From Aliibacillus thermotolerans (lineage in GTDB: Bacteria > Bacillota > Bacilli > Bacillales > Marinococcaceae), in assembly GCF_027853235.1 (NCBI RefSeq), contig NZ_WKJG01000004.1, positions 1 to 64,000 on the forward strand: a stretch of 64,000 nt of DNA. Direction: 5' to 3'. The notes beneath the pieces are model-generated. The model was not told the DNA's origin, made no database searches, and was given only the letters and a program-made list of their open reading frames with translations. Below, in pieces: positions 36,122 to 44,040 of the stretch. The translations under genes and the position numbers were made by a program. Position 1 is the first letter of the stretch. The number at the start of each line of letters is the position of its first letter.

Positions 36122-36155
36122 AACGCATGAGATACAAATAAAAATCTCATGCGTT
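36122..36155 (+). terminator. Terminator after the paaY-like gene
   Basis: AACGCATGAGAT and its exact complement enclose a 10-base loop, followed by TATTTAAA; 15 bases after the stop. Confidence 0.7.
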
Positions 36156-36175
36156 TATTTAAAGGAGAGAAAATA

Positions 36176-36442
36176 GTGAAGCGGATTACTATTTATTTTA
36201 TTTCATTGGTATCTCTCTTTATCGTATTAAGTGGCTGTCATCTAAGTGCTGATTCAAAAACAGACTTGTTTCAATATAAAAACTCGTATGTGGGTGACAA
36301 CAGTGCAGTTTTGAATATCGTGAATGAACTGACCCATCATCAAGAGTTGGATCAAATTTCACTTGAAACCGAGAAAGAACCATACGGAATTACTTTGGAA
36401 TACAAAGATATTGAGACAAATTTTCTTTCTATTTTCCTTTGA
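36176..36442 (+). CDS. Small DUF4825-like lipoprotein, apparently truncated
   Basis: 88 residues from a GTG start (AAAGGAG ends 10 bases before). A lipoprotein signal ends in VLSGC (Cys21). The mature part (DLFQYKNSYVGDNSAVLNIV and KEPYGITLEYKDIE) resembles the start of the DUF4825 domain. Where the domain would normally continue, the frame runs into the 3' end of the convergent enoyl-CoA hydratase gene (14-base overlap) and stops. I infer that the gene lost its 3' end when the PAA segment was joined here. It may still be expressed as a short lipoprotein. Confidence 0.6.
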   Translation: MKRITIYFISLVSLFIVLSGCHLSADSKTDLFQYKNSYVGDNSAVLNIVNELTHHQELDQISLETEKEPYGITLEYKDIETNFLSIFL

Positions 36443-37205
36443 AGTTTGGTTTGCGTTTTTCTTTGAAAGCTTCTAGGGCTTCGATGCGGTCTTCGGTTGG
36501 GATGATGACTTCGTAGGCTTTGGATTCGATGTGCATTCCTGTGTAGCTATCGACGTTGCTTCCGTTGTTGATGGCATGTTTTGCTTGGATGACGGCGAGG
36601 GGACCGTTTTGCATGATTTCTTCTGCGAGATTGACACATTCTTCCATTAATACTTCTTTCGCAACAACTTTGTTCACAATTCCATATTCTTTTGCTTGTT
36701 GCGCATCAATTTTTCTTGCTGTTAAAATAAGTTCTTTTGCAAAAGACGGTCCGATTAATTTTGTAAGCCGTTGTGTTCCGCCTGCTCCTGGGATAATGGC
36801 CCAGCTTACTTCCGGGAGTCCGAGGACAGCATGATCTGCGACGTAGCGGAAGTCACACGCTAATGCTAGCTCAAATCCTCCTCCAAGGGCATATCCATTG
36901 ACAGCGGCAATGGTCGGTTGAGGAAGTTCTTCGATGAGTGTGAACACTTTCCGTATTTTGTTGACGTTTCTTCTTACTTGATTTTCATTCAATTTACGAC
37001 GTTCTTTTAAATCTGCACCGGCACTAAAGGCTTTTTCACCGGCACCTGTAATAATCACACAGCGAATGTCCCGGTCCACTTGGATTTCTTCTACTACTTC
37101 TTCCAGTTGATCGAGCGTGGCATAGTCAAAACAATTAAGTTGGTCTGGTCGATTGATGGTAATGGTTGCTAAATGATCTTTTTTTTCCAACAGTACGTTA
37201 CTCAT
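36429..37205 (-). CDS. Enoyl-CoA hydratase/isomerase family protein
   Basis: 258 residues of the crotonase fold. The oxyanion-hole segments are SAGADLKERR and GYALGGGFELALACDFR, and both catalytic glutamates are present (ALGGGFE and GLPEVSWAIIPGAGGTQRL). It should hydrate a 2-enoyl-CoA. The PAA operon has its own PaaF and PaaG, so this third family member may serve general beta-oxidation or an unassigned ring-opening step. AGGAGGTCC lies upstream of the ATG. It is separated from the ferredoxin reductase gene by a terminator, and has no CGT-N7-ACG site of its own. Confidence 0.88.
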   Translation of the reverse strand: MSNVLLEKKDHLATITINRPDQLNCFDYATLDQLEEVVEEIQVDRDIRCVIITGAGEKAFSAGADLKERRKLNENQVRRNVNKIRKVFTLIEELPQPTIAAVNGYALGGGFELALACDFRYVADHAVLGLPEVSWAIIPGAGGTQRLTKLIGPSFAKELILTARKIDAQQAKEYGIVNKVVAKEVLMEECVNLAEEIMQNGPLAVIQAKHAINNGSNVDSYTGMHIESKAYEVIIPTEDRIEALEAFKEKRKPNFKGK

Positions 37206-37252
37206 ATAAAAGGACCTCCTAAAAATATGTAGTATATAGCAAAAAATAGAGG

Positions 37253-37282
37253 CGGACTGTCCCGATGTGTTGGAACAGTCCG
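37253..37282 (-). terminator. Terminator of the ferredoxin-reductase operon
   Basis: CGGACTGT and its exact complement enclose a 14-base loop; on the minus strand a T-rich CTATTTTTT follows. Confidence 0.75.
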
Positions 37283-37320
37283 TTCTATCTCATGCTTAGA
37301 TTCAATTATACAATAAAATG

Positions 37321-38325
37321 TTACTTAGTTGGTGAAGCAAAAAGACTTGTACTATGTCCTGCAAATAATTTCGCATCTGGGTCGACGACAGTTTTTGCTT
37401 GACTTACCGCAATTGGTGCTTCACCAAATCCCGTAGCAATCAATTTTACTTTGCCTTCATACGTACAAACATCTCCTGCTGCATAAATGCCGGGAATGTT
37501 CGTTTCCATTTTGGAATTGACAACGATTGAGTTTTTATCAATCTCAAGTCCCCAGTTTTTCAATGGGCCAAGGGAAGTGACGAAACCAAAGTTAACAACT
37601 AAGTCATCGACATCAAGGAGAAAAGTGTCCTCTCCTCTGACTTCTTTTACAAGAATCTGTTCAATGGCGTCATCGTTTCCAATAATTTCGCCCACTTCAT
37701 ATGGGGTTCTCACGTTCACGCTTGATTTTTTCAACAATTCCACACTATGCTCGTGAGCACGGAATTTATTTCGGCGGTGAATTAACGTGACTTCTTTTGC
37801 GATCGGTTCTAAAGATAACGCCCAGTCCACCGCAGAGTCTCCTCCACCGCAAACGAGAACACGCCGGTCTTTAAATTGATTCAAATCCTTGATAAAGTAA
37901 TGGAGGCACTTATTTCTATACTTTTCTGCGTTGTCTACTTTTAACTCTCTCGGTTGGAAAGCGCCCGCTCCTGCTGTAATAATGACAGTCCGAGAGTAGT
38001 GAGATTTTTCGTTTGTCGTTAATTGGAACGTTCCGTCTTCTAATTTTACAACGTTTTCAACCGATTCATTTAAGCAAATCGTTGGTGAAAATTGATTTGC
38101 TTGCTCTGTCAGCACATCCACTAACTCTTGTGCTTTTACTTTTGGAAATCCAGCAACGTCGTAAATATATTTTTCTGGATATAGAGCAGACAATTGTCCG
38201 CCAACTTCCGGTAAACTATCAATTAATTTGACGGACATGCTCCTCATGCCTGCATAAAAAGCGGTAAATAAACCAACCGGACCTGCACCGATAATGGTGA
38301 CATCATACATTTCTTGGTTACTCAT
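37321..38325 (-). CDS. Ferredoxin-NADP+ reductase, thioredoxin-reductase type (YumC-like)
   Basis: 334 residues; ATG at 38325 with GGAG 8 bases before it, preferred to the in-frame GTG at 38334. The FAD motif is [18 protein letters not shown], followed by [20 protein letters not shown]. The NADPH motif is [17 protein letters not shown], then RRNKFRAHE. The C-terminal FAD motif is GIYAAGDVC. It lacks the CxxC of thioredoxin reductase, as expected for this FNR type, and passes electrons between NADPH and ferredoxin. The gene follows a ferredoxin gene on the same strand next to paaX, in a cluster that lacks paaE. Confidence 0.92.
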   Translation of the reverse strand: MSNQEMYDVTIIGAGPVGLFTAFYAGMRSMSVKLIDSLPEVGGQLSALYPEKYIYDVAGFPKVKAQELVDVLTEQANQFSPTICLNESVENVVKLEDGTFQLTTNEKSHYSRTVIITAGAGAFQPRELKVDNAEKYRNKCLHYFIKDLNQFKDRRVLVCGGGDSAVDWALSLEPIAKEVTLIHRRNKFRAHEHSVELLKKSSVNVRTPYEVGEIIGNDDAIEQILVKEVRGEDTFLLDVDDLVVNFGFVTSLGPLKNWGLEIDKNSIVVNSKMETNIPGIYAAGDVCTYEGKVKLIATGFGEAPIAVSQAKTVVDPDAKLFAGHSTSLFASPTK

Positions 38326-38356
38326 GAATTTCACTCCATCTCTTTGGTTGCTTTCA

Positions 38357-38617
38357 TTAGACAGTTACAGAGTCGGCTTTAGAAGGATCACCATTAAATG
38401 CTTCTTTTGACATTTTAATAGAGTCCGTTGGGCAACCATCAATGGCATCTTCTAAGTCGTCAATTAAATCTTCGTCAATAGGAGTGTTTCCCAAGTTGTT
38501 GTCACCGATGAAGTAAGATAAACCTTCCTCATTATAATCAAAGAGATCTGGTGCAGATGCTCCACATGCGCCGCAAGAAATACAAGTATCTTGATTTACC
38601 ATTGTATAGATAGCCAT
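38357..38617 (-). CDS. 4Fe-4S ferredoxin
   Basis: 86 residues, acidic. Cysteines 12, 15 and 18 (CISCGAC) and Cys62 (GCPTDSI) can hold a single [4Fe-4S] cluster, as in B. subtilis Fer. It is 31 bases upstream of the ferredoxin-NADP reductase on the same strand. TTGTCA, 17 bases, TATAAC make a candidate minus-strand promoter, followed by the palindrome 38650-38662, so the pair is probably induced with the PAA genes and supplies electrons to the PaaABC oxygenase. GGGGGTTATCG lies upstream of the start. Confidence 0.92.
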   Translation of the reverse strand: MAIYTMVNQDTCISCGACGASAPDLFDYNEEGLSYFIGDNNLGNTPIDEDLIDDLEDAIDGCPTDSIKMSKEAFNGDPSKADSVTV

Positions 38618-38649
38618 AATCGATAACCCCCTGATGAATATTGATATAA

Positions 38650-38662
38650 CGTTTTATAAACG
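38650..38662. promoter_or_regulatory. Candidate PAA operator upstream of the ferredoxin gene
   Basis: CGTTTTATAAACG, a perfect palindrome (CGTTT, TAT, AAACG), 32 bases before the ferredoxin start and downstream of its candidate promoter. Confidence 0.65.
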
Positions 38663-38769
38663 ATTAATAATAATTGTGTTATAAAAATCATAAGGGAATA
38701 TGACAAAACTGTCAATACAAAAGTGAAATTTTTTTAAATTTTTTTTGAGGCTTTACTTGTACTCGAATG

Positions 38770-38797
38770 TTTACTGACGTATTATATTCGATATAAT
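38770..38797 (+). promoter_or_regulatory. paaX promoter with operator in the spacer
   Basis: TTTACT (-35, 38770-38775), a 16-base spacer and TATAAT (-10, 38792-38797). The spacer holds CGTATTATATTCG (38778-38790), an imperfect member of the CGT-N7-ACG family, and the palindrome TATTATAT-TCG-ATATAATA. A site between -35 and -10 suits autorepression by PaaX. Confidence 0.6.
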
Positions 38798-38836
38798 ATA
38801 ATAAGAATACAGAAATGACAAAGGCTGGAGATAAAT

Positions 38837-39754
38837 ATGGAAAAACAAACGAGTCTTAACACCCGTTCGATGATATTCACTCTGTTCGGGGATTATATTC
38901 GTTATTATGGTAACGTTATTTGGATCGGAAGTTTAATTCGTTTATTAAAGGAATTCGGACATAACGAACAATCGGTACGGGCAGCTATTTCTCGGATGAG
39001 CAAACAAGGATGGGTCGTATCAGAAAAAAGAGGGAATAAAAGTTATTATTCGTTGACGACCCAAGGACAGAAACGGATGGATGAAGCTGCGAAGCGGATT
39101 TATAAATTAAAATCTCCCACTTGGGATGGGAAATGGAGAATTCTTGTTTATACCATTCCGGAAGAAAAGCGCCATATTCGGGATGAGTTAAGAAGAGAAT
39201 TGGTATGGAGCGGATTCGGTTTATTGTCAAATAGTTGCTGGATTACTCCAAATCCGTTGGAAGAACAGCTGGAAAACTTAATTGAGAAGTACGATATTGA
39301 AGAGTATGTGAATTATTTTGTTGCGAATCACTTAGGTGCAAATTCTTCGCAAGAATTAGTGGAAAAATGTTGGGACCTGGACGAGATTAATGAAATGTAT
39401 TCTGAATTTATCCAAAAGTACAGTCAAAAATATATTATTGATAAAAACCAGATTGAAAAAGGTGACATGAGCGATGGCGCGTGCTTTGTAGAACGGACGC
39501 TTCTTGTGCATCAATATCGCAAATTTTTGTTTGTAGATCCAGGCCTACCGGAGTCTTTACTCCCGGATAATTGGTTAGGTGATTCTGCCGCGTCTTTATT
39601 TGCTGACTATTACCGCACCCTTGCAGAACCGGCAAATCGTTTTTTTGAGTCGGTGTTTGAGCAAGGGGATATAGACTTTCAAAAAGATCGCGACTATAAC
39701 TTTTTAAATCACCCATTAATTAGTACAAAAGTGAATCCAGAAGTAAAGCAATAA
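38837..39754 (+). CDS. paaX: PaaX-family transcriptional repressor of phenylacetate degradation
   Basis: 305 residues with the PaaX layout: an N-terminal winged helix (SMIFTLFGDYIRYYG, NEQSVRAAISRMSKQGWVVSEKRGNKSYYSLT), a middle ferredoxin-like domain (GKWRILVYTIPEEKRHIRDEL) and a helical C-terminus. In E. coli PaaX represses paa promoters and phenylacetyl-CoA relieves this. Here it lies between the ferredoxin operon (divergent) and the main paa run (same direction), the natural regulator for the operators described in this window. Start ATG with GGCTGGAGAT upstream. Confidence 0.93.
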   Translation: MEKQTSLNTRSMIFTLFGDYIRYYGNVIWIGSLIRLLKEFGHNEQSVRAAISRMSKQGWVVSEKRGNKSYYSLTTQGQKRMDEAAKRIYKLKSPTWDGKWRILVYTIPEEKRHIRDELRRELVWSGFGLLSNSCWITPNPLEEQLENLIEKYDIEEYVNYFVANHLGANSSQELVEKCWDLDEINEMYSEFIQKYSQKYIIDKNQIEKGDMSDGACFVERTLLVHQYRKFLFVDPGLPESLLPDNWLGDSAASLFADYYRTLAEPANRFFESVFEQGDIDFQKDRDYNFLNHPLISTKVNPEVKQ

Positions 39755-39798
39755 TCGTTGCTTCCTTATAAGCACAGTTTTTGATGGTGGTGACAGAG

Positions 39799-40737
39799 AT
39801 GAATGAAGTCGTACAAACACTCGGAATAAAGACTCCGATTATTCAAGGCGGAATGGGAAACATTAGTCATGCTGCGTTAACTGCATCCGTGAGTGAGGCT
39901 GGAGGACTTGGGACGATTGGGGCAGGGACGATGTCTGTGAATAAAATAGAAGAAATCATTCGAGAAATCCGAGTTCTCACTGACAAGCCATTTGCGATCA
40001 ACGTTCCATTAACCGTACATCCGGAAGTGAAACAACTTTTCTCTCTCATTTTAAAAGAGAAAGTGCCAGTCGTTTCTTTGTCTGCTGGAAATCCTGCCCC
40101 TTACATCCAACCTTTAAAAGAGGAAGGCATAAAAGTGATCTGCGTCGTTGCAAATCCGAAGCAAGCTAAAAAAGCAGAAGCGCATGGCGCAGACATTGTT
40201 GTGGCGGAAGGGTATGAAGCAGCTGGGATTAACTCTGTGGAAGAACGGACGACGTTCACTTTAATTCCGGCGGTAGCGTCCGCGGTGAATATTCCTGTAA
40301 TTGCAGCTGGAGGAGTAGGAGATGGCAGAGGTTTGTTAGCTGCGTTCGCTTTAGGAGCGCAAGGTGTTCAACTAGGAACAAGACTCGTAGCAACCAAAGA
40401 TGCCAAGCTCCATGACAACTACAAACAAGCGCTTTTAGAACAGACAGAAACAGTCATTACAGGGCGCCCGTTTCATAAAGTACGTCGTTTATTAAAAACA
40501 GACTACGCAGAAGAATTGTTAGCGAATCAAGAACGCATGAAACCAGAAGAATTCGATGAAAAGACAAACGAAGATCGCCACATTAAAGGAGCAGTAGAAG
40601 GAAAATTAAAAGAAGGTCACTTAAATGCTGGACAAGTGACAAGCATTATCAATGACTTGCCGACAGTGGAAGAACTATTTCGCCGAATGGAAAAAGAAGC
40701 ACAGGAAATATATAAAAATATGCATATCAACTTTTAA
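39799..40737 (+). CDS. Nitronate monooxygenase / FabK-like flavin enzyme
   Basis: 312 residues. I chose the ATG at 39799 by the family start (MNEVVQTLGIKTPIIQGGMG); in-frame starts at 39784 and 39781 exist and no ribosome binding site is strong. Motifs of the FMN TIM barrel are IIQGGMG, GGLGTIGAGTMS, VVAEGYEAAG, IPVIAAGGVGDGRGLLAAFALGAQGVQLGTR (FMN phosphate site, split across about 165-195). The family includes nitronate monooxygenase and enoyl-ACP reductase II. Placed between paaX and paaA, it could reduce or salvage a PAA intermediate, but no such role is established. Confidence 0.83.
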   Translation: MNEVVQTLGIKTPIIQGGMGNISHAALTASVSEAGGLGTIGAGTMSVNKIEEIIREIRVLTDKPFAINVPLTVHPEVKQLFSLILKEKVPVVSLSAGNPAPYIQPLKEEGIKVICVVANPKQAKKAEAHGADIVVAEGYEAAGINSVEERTTFTLIPAVASAVNIPVIAAGGVGDGRGLLAAFALGAQGVQLGTRLVATKDAKLHDNYKQALLEQTETVITGRPFHKVRRLLKTDYAEELLANQERMKPEEFDEKTNEDRHIKGAVEGKLKEGHLNAGQVTSIINDLPTVEELFRRMEKEAQEIYKNMHINF

Positions 40738-40885
40738 CATCTCACAGTTATGTCACGCTATTCTTAAAGAACTATTTAGAACAGTTTCTTTTTGAATAGC
40801 GTTTCTTTTTTGGGAAAAATAAGCGAAAACCCTTAATAGGACAAGGGTTACAAGACTAGGTTTATTGAAAAAATATAAATTTATG

Positions 40886-40929
40886 TTGCTAATAGTATGA
40901 CATTATTATATAATGACGTTAAATAAACG
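40886..40929 (+). promoter_or_regulatory. paaA promoter and candidate operator
   Basis: TTGCTA (40886-40891), a 17-base spacer and TATAAT (40909-40914) form a sigma-A promoter. CGTTAAATAAACG (40917-40929) lies just after the -10 over the expected start point, a repressor position. The paaA start codon is at 40952. Confidence 0.7.
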
Positions 40930-40951
40930 AAATAAAAAAGGGAGTGAAGTC

Positions 40952-41944
40952 ATGTATAACTACATTGAACATGGCAAGGGAGCAACTGCTGTTAGCACTC
41001 ATCAGGAAGATCCAGAAAAATACGCGGAGTTTATGGAGCGTATTGAGGCTGGTGAAAAAATTGAAGCGGATGACTGGATGCCGGATGAATATCGTCAAAC
41101 TTTAATTAAACTCATTTCCATGCACGGAATTAGTGAAATCATGGGAGCGTTACCAGAGAAGGAATGGGTACCAAAAGCTCCAAGCTTGAAACGTAAATTA
41201 GGTATTATGGCAAAAGTTCAGGACGAAATGGGTCACGGTCAATTGTTACTTCGTGTAGCTGAAGACCTTATGGCGCCTTATGGAAAAGATCGCGAAGACA
41301 TCATGCAAGACTTGCTTCGTGGAGACTTAAAATTCCATAACGTGTTCCATATGGCAACAAAATCTTGGGCAGATGCAGGACTGATTGGATGGTTAGTAGA
41401 CGGAGCAGCAATCATCACACAAACAAATATGCTTGATGCTTCTTATGGACCATATCAACGTGCCCTTCAACGGATTTGTGCAGAAGAAGTATTCCACGCA
41501 CAACACGGGGAAGCAATCATCATGGCGCTTGCAGAAGGAACAGAAGAACAGAAAGCAATGCTTCAAGATGCACTCAACAGATGGTGGCCAGCGCTCTTAA
41601 TGTTCTTTGGACCTCCAACTGCAGAAACTACAGGAAGTTCCAAACAAGAAGCTACGATTAAATATCGTATCCGTAAGAGTACAAACGAAGGGCTCCGTCA
41701 AGCTTATCTTGACAAGTATTTACCACGAATCTTCTCGTTAGGGCTTACTGTACCGGATGAAACCATTCACTATGACGAAGAAAAGAAAAAATGGATTTAT
41801 CAACAACCAGACTGGAATGAATTTAAGCAAATCATTAGTAACAATGGACCGCGTTCACAAGCAAGATTAAGACTAAGAAAAATTGCTCATGAGAACAGCG
41901 CATGGGTACGTGAAGCACTAGCAACACCAGTTGTAACGGCATAA
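40952..41944 (+). CDS. paaA: Phenylacetyl-CoA 1,2-epoxidase subunit PaaA (catalytic)
   Basis: 330 residues; ATG at 40952 with GGGAGTGAAG upstream, and the sequence MYNYIEHGKGATAVS after it. A diiron carboxylate fold shows as DEMGHGQ (about residue 90) and EEVFHAQHGE (about 180), the two E-x2-H-type ligand helices. PaaA forms the active site of the epoxidase that converts phenylacetyl-CoA to its ring 1,2-epoxide, with PaaC as structural partner. It begins an operon that runs to paaJ. Confidence 0.96.
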   Translation: MYNYIEHGKGATAVSTHQEDPEKYAEFMERIEAGEKIEADDWMPDEYRQTLIKLISMHGISEIMGALPEKEWVPKAPSLKRKLGIMAKVQDEMGHGQLLLRVAEDLMAPYGKDREDIMQDLLRGDLKFHNVFHMATKSWADAGLIGWLVDGAAIITQTNMLDASYGPYQRALQRICAEEVFHAQHGEAIIMALAEGTEEQKAMLQDALNRWWPALLMFFGPPTAETTGSSKQEATIKYRIRKSTNEGLRQAYLDKYLPRIFSLGLTVPDETIHYDEEKKKWIYQQPDWNEFKQIISNNGPRSQARLRLRKIAHENSAWVREALATPVVTA

Positions 41945-41972
41945 ACAAATAGGAGATAGGAGGAGAAAAGGA

Positions 41973-42335
41973 ATGGCAGAGAACGAAAAGAAAGCCACTT
42001 TTTATAAAACGTACGAAGTGTTTAGTAGAAAAAATGACAAGTCGCATGCTCAACATCAATTTAGCTTATTAGCACCAAATGAAGAGATTGCACTTGCGAT
42101 GGCACAAGAAAACTTTATGCGTCGTGAAGATGTGATCGACGTATGGGTGGTGGCCCGAGACAACATTCGCAAAATGACAAGTGAGGAACGCAAGCAATGG
42201 ACGAAGCGTTTAGACAATAAAGACTATCGAAATACAAAAGGATACGGATATCTCCGTAAAAAATGGCGCGAAAAAGAACAAGAGATGTTGGATGAGAAAG
42301 AAATTTTGTCTTGGAAAGAGGTGGCTAGAAAATGA
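41973..42335 (+). CDS. paaB: Phenylacetyl-CoA epoxidase subunit PaaB
   Basis: 120 residues: FYKTYEVFSRKNDKSHAQHQFSLLAPNEE, ALAMAQENFMRREDVIDVWVV, then a charged C-terminal extension (TKGYGYLRKKWREKEQEM) that makes it longer than the roughly 95 residues of E. coli PaaB. PaaB bridges PaaAC heterodimers in the complex. AGGAGGAGAAAAGG lies before the ATG. It overlaps paaC by 4 bases. Confidence 0.95.
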   Translation: MAENEKKATFYKTYEVFSRKNDKSHAQHQFSLLAPNEEIALAMAQENFMRREDVIDVWVVARDNIRKMTSEERKQWTKRLDNKDYRNTKGYGYLRKKWREKEQEMLDEKEILSWKEVARK

Positions 42336-43147
42336 GTTTAGTAGAAACTGCAGAACAAGCAAAACAAGATGCGGCGTATAAAGAAGCATTAGTAGAAGTA
42401 CTTTATCAACTAGCCGACGATGACTTTATCATTTCTTATCGGGGGTCAGAATGGCTAGGGCTTGCTCCTCACATTGAGGAAGACGTTGCATTTTCTTCCA
42501 TTACTCAAAATACAATGGGTCACGCGATGCTCTTCTATCAATTGTTAGAAGAGCTTGGAGAAGGAGATGCAGATGCCCTCGCTCACGAACGCATTTCAAA
42601 TGAACGCCGTAACGGAACGTATTTCGAAATTAAAAATGGAAGCGGAACGTATTTAGAAGAGCCACAATATGATTGGGCGTTAGCGGTTGTTCGCAACTAT
42701 CTATATGAAGCGTTTAAAAAAGTGAAGTTGGAAGAAGCGCTCAAAAGTTCTTATGCACCTCTTCGCAACACTGCGGATAAAGTATTAATGGAACAACCTT
42801 ATCACCTTGGTCACTGGAAAACTTGGATTACCCAATTACAAGATTCTTCACAAGAAGCGAAAGAGCGTATTCAATCTCGTTTGGATGAAGCATGGAAACA
42901 AATTGGCGATGCGTTTGAACTTGGACCAAAAGCGGACGATATTCTAGCGAAAGAAATTTTATCTAGTTCTGAAACGCTCAAACAACGTTGGCTTGACAGT
43001 GTAAAAGAGACGCTCACGTATGTTCCAAATGGTGATTTGGCAAGCGAGCTTGGCAATGGTCGTGCGAAAGAGCATACCGATCAATTAGATCAAGCATTAG
43101 CAACGCTATCCGAGGTGTATAATAGCGACCGCGAAGCCGTTTGGTAA
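42332..43147 (+). CDS. paaC: Phenylacetyl-CoA epoxidase subunit PaaC (structural)
   Basis: 271 residues, a helical ferritin-like partner of PaaA that has lost some diiron ligands in known members. Conserved elements are LADDDFIISYRGSEWLGLAPHIEEDVAFSSI and NTMGHAMLFYQLLEELGEG at the start, and EQPYHLGHWKTWI. The ATG overlaps the paaB stop (ATGA), implying coupled translation and a 1:1 ratio. Confidence 0.95.
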   Translation: MSLVETAEQAKQDAAYKEALVEVLYQLADDDFIISYRGSEWLGLAPHIEEDVAFSSITQNTMGHAMLFYQLLEELGEGDADALAHERISNERRNGTYFEIKNGSGTYLEEPQYDWALAVVRNYLYEAFKKVKLEEALKSSYAPLRNTADKVLMEQPYHLGHWKTWITQLQDSSQEAKERIQSRLDEAWKQIGDAFELGPKADDILAKEILSSSETLKQRWLDSVKETLTYVPNGDLASELGNGRAKEHTDQLDQALATLSEVYNSDREAVW

Positions 43148-43173
43148 GTTTTTTAAAATGGGGAGACGATAAT

Positions 43174-43677
43174 ATGATTGAACAACAAAGAGAAACGGAA
43201 ATTTTTAACCGTTTAAAAAAAGTAGATGACCCGGAACTCCCGTCTGTAAGTATTTATGATTTAGGGATGGTGCATGAAGTAACGATTGATGATAATGCCC
43301 ACGTTGCTGTGACGTTAATACCGACGTTTGCAGGATGTCCCGCCCTTGATATTATCGAAAGAGATGTAAAAAATGCGATAGAAGAAATAGAATGGGTCAA
43401 AAGTTGTGATGTGACGTTTTCCTTTGATGAGAAATGGTCCACCGACGATATTACTGAAGAAGGAAAACAACAGCTTAAGAAACATGGCGTCTCCCCTCCT
43501 CCAGAGAATTATCAACCTGGGGAGGAGTGGAGCGTAGATTGTCCATATTGCGGTTCTCCGTACACTTCCATGGAAAACGTTTTTGGACCAACAGCCTGCC
43601 GAAGCATCCTCTATTGCCGTTCTTGTCGTAATCCATTTGAAGCGATGAAACCGGTAGTTTCATATACTGCTAGTTAA
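43174..43677 (+). CDS. paaD: PaaD, DUF59/MIP18-like iron-sulfur assembly protein of the epoxidase
   Basis: 167 residues; ATG at 43174 with GGGGAG 8 bases before it. The DUF59 core reads VDDPELPSVSIYDLGMVHEV and PTFAGCPALDII, and a C-terminal zinc or iron-sulfur ribbon follows (CPYCGSPY, FGPTACRSILYCRSC). PaaD is needed for epoxidase activity and is thought to mature its iron-sulfur or diiron centre. In E. coli paaE comes next; here it does not. Confidence 0.94.
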   Translation: MIEQQRETEIFNRLKKVDDPELPSVSIYDLGMVHEVTIDDNAHVAVTLIPTFAGCPALDIIERDVKNAIEEIEWVKSCDVTFSFDEKWSTDDITEEGKQQLKKHGVSPPPENYQPGEEWSVDCPYCGSPYTSMENVFGPTACRSILYCRSCRNPFEAMKPVVSYTAS

Positions 43678-43737
43678 TGTTATCATACACTAAAGGTACA
43701 AAACTAAATCAGTAATTGGAGAAAGGGGTATCAGATA

Positions 43738-44040
43738 GTGGTAAAACTCATTGCTTTATACAAACAGCCAGAAGATAAAGAAAAGTTTGATGACCATTAT
43801 TACAATGTACACGTGCCAATTACGGAAAAAATTCCAGGTCTTCGAAAAATGAAAGTGACCAAAATCGTAGGTTCTCCGGCAGGAAAAAGTGACTACTATT
43901 TAATGTGCGAGATGTATTATGACGACATGGACGCATTGAAAAACGGAATGAAGTCCGAAGAAGGAAAGGCATCCGGAAAAGATGTGATGGAATTTGCAGG
44001 TGATCTTGTTACTTTCATGATCGGTGAGGAAGAAGAATGA
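43738..44040 (+). CDS. EthD-family small protein of the paa operon
   Basis: 100 residues, GTG start with AAAGGGG upstream. The EthD-type ferredoxin-like fold reads VKLIALYKQPEDKEKFDDHYYNVHVPITEKIPGLRKMKV in pieces, with the conserved FDxHYxxxHxP pattern. EthD-like proteins are small dimeric enzymes or stabilising partners of unknown reaction in many degradation operons. It sits in the position where paaE stands in E. coli and overlaps the next gene by 4 bases, so it is part of the operon, but it is far too small to replace PaaE. Confidence 0.88.
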   Translation: MVKLIALYKQPEDKEKFDDHYYNVHVPITEKIPGLRKMKVTKIVGSPAGKSDYYLMCEMYYDDMDALKNGMKSEEGKASGKDVMEFAGDLVTFMIGEEEE

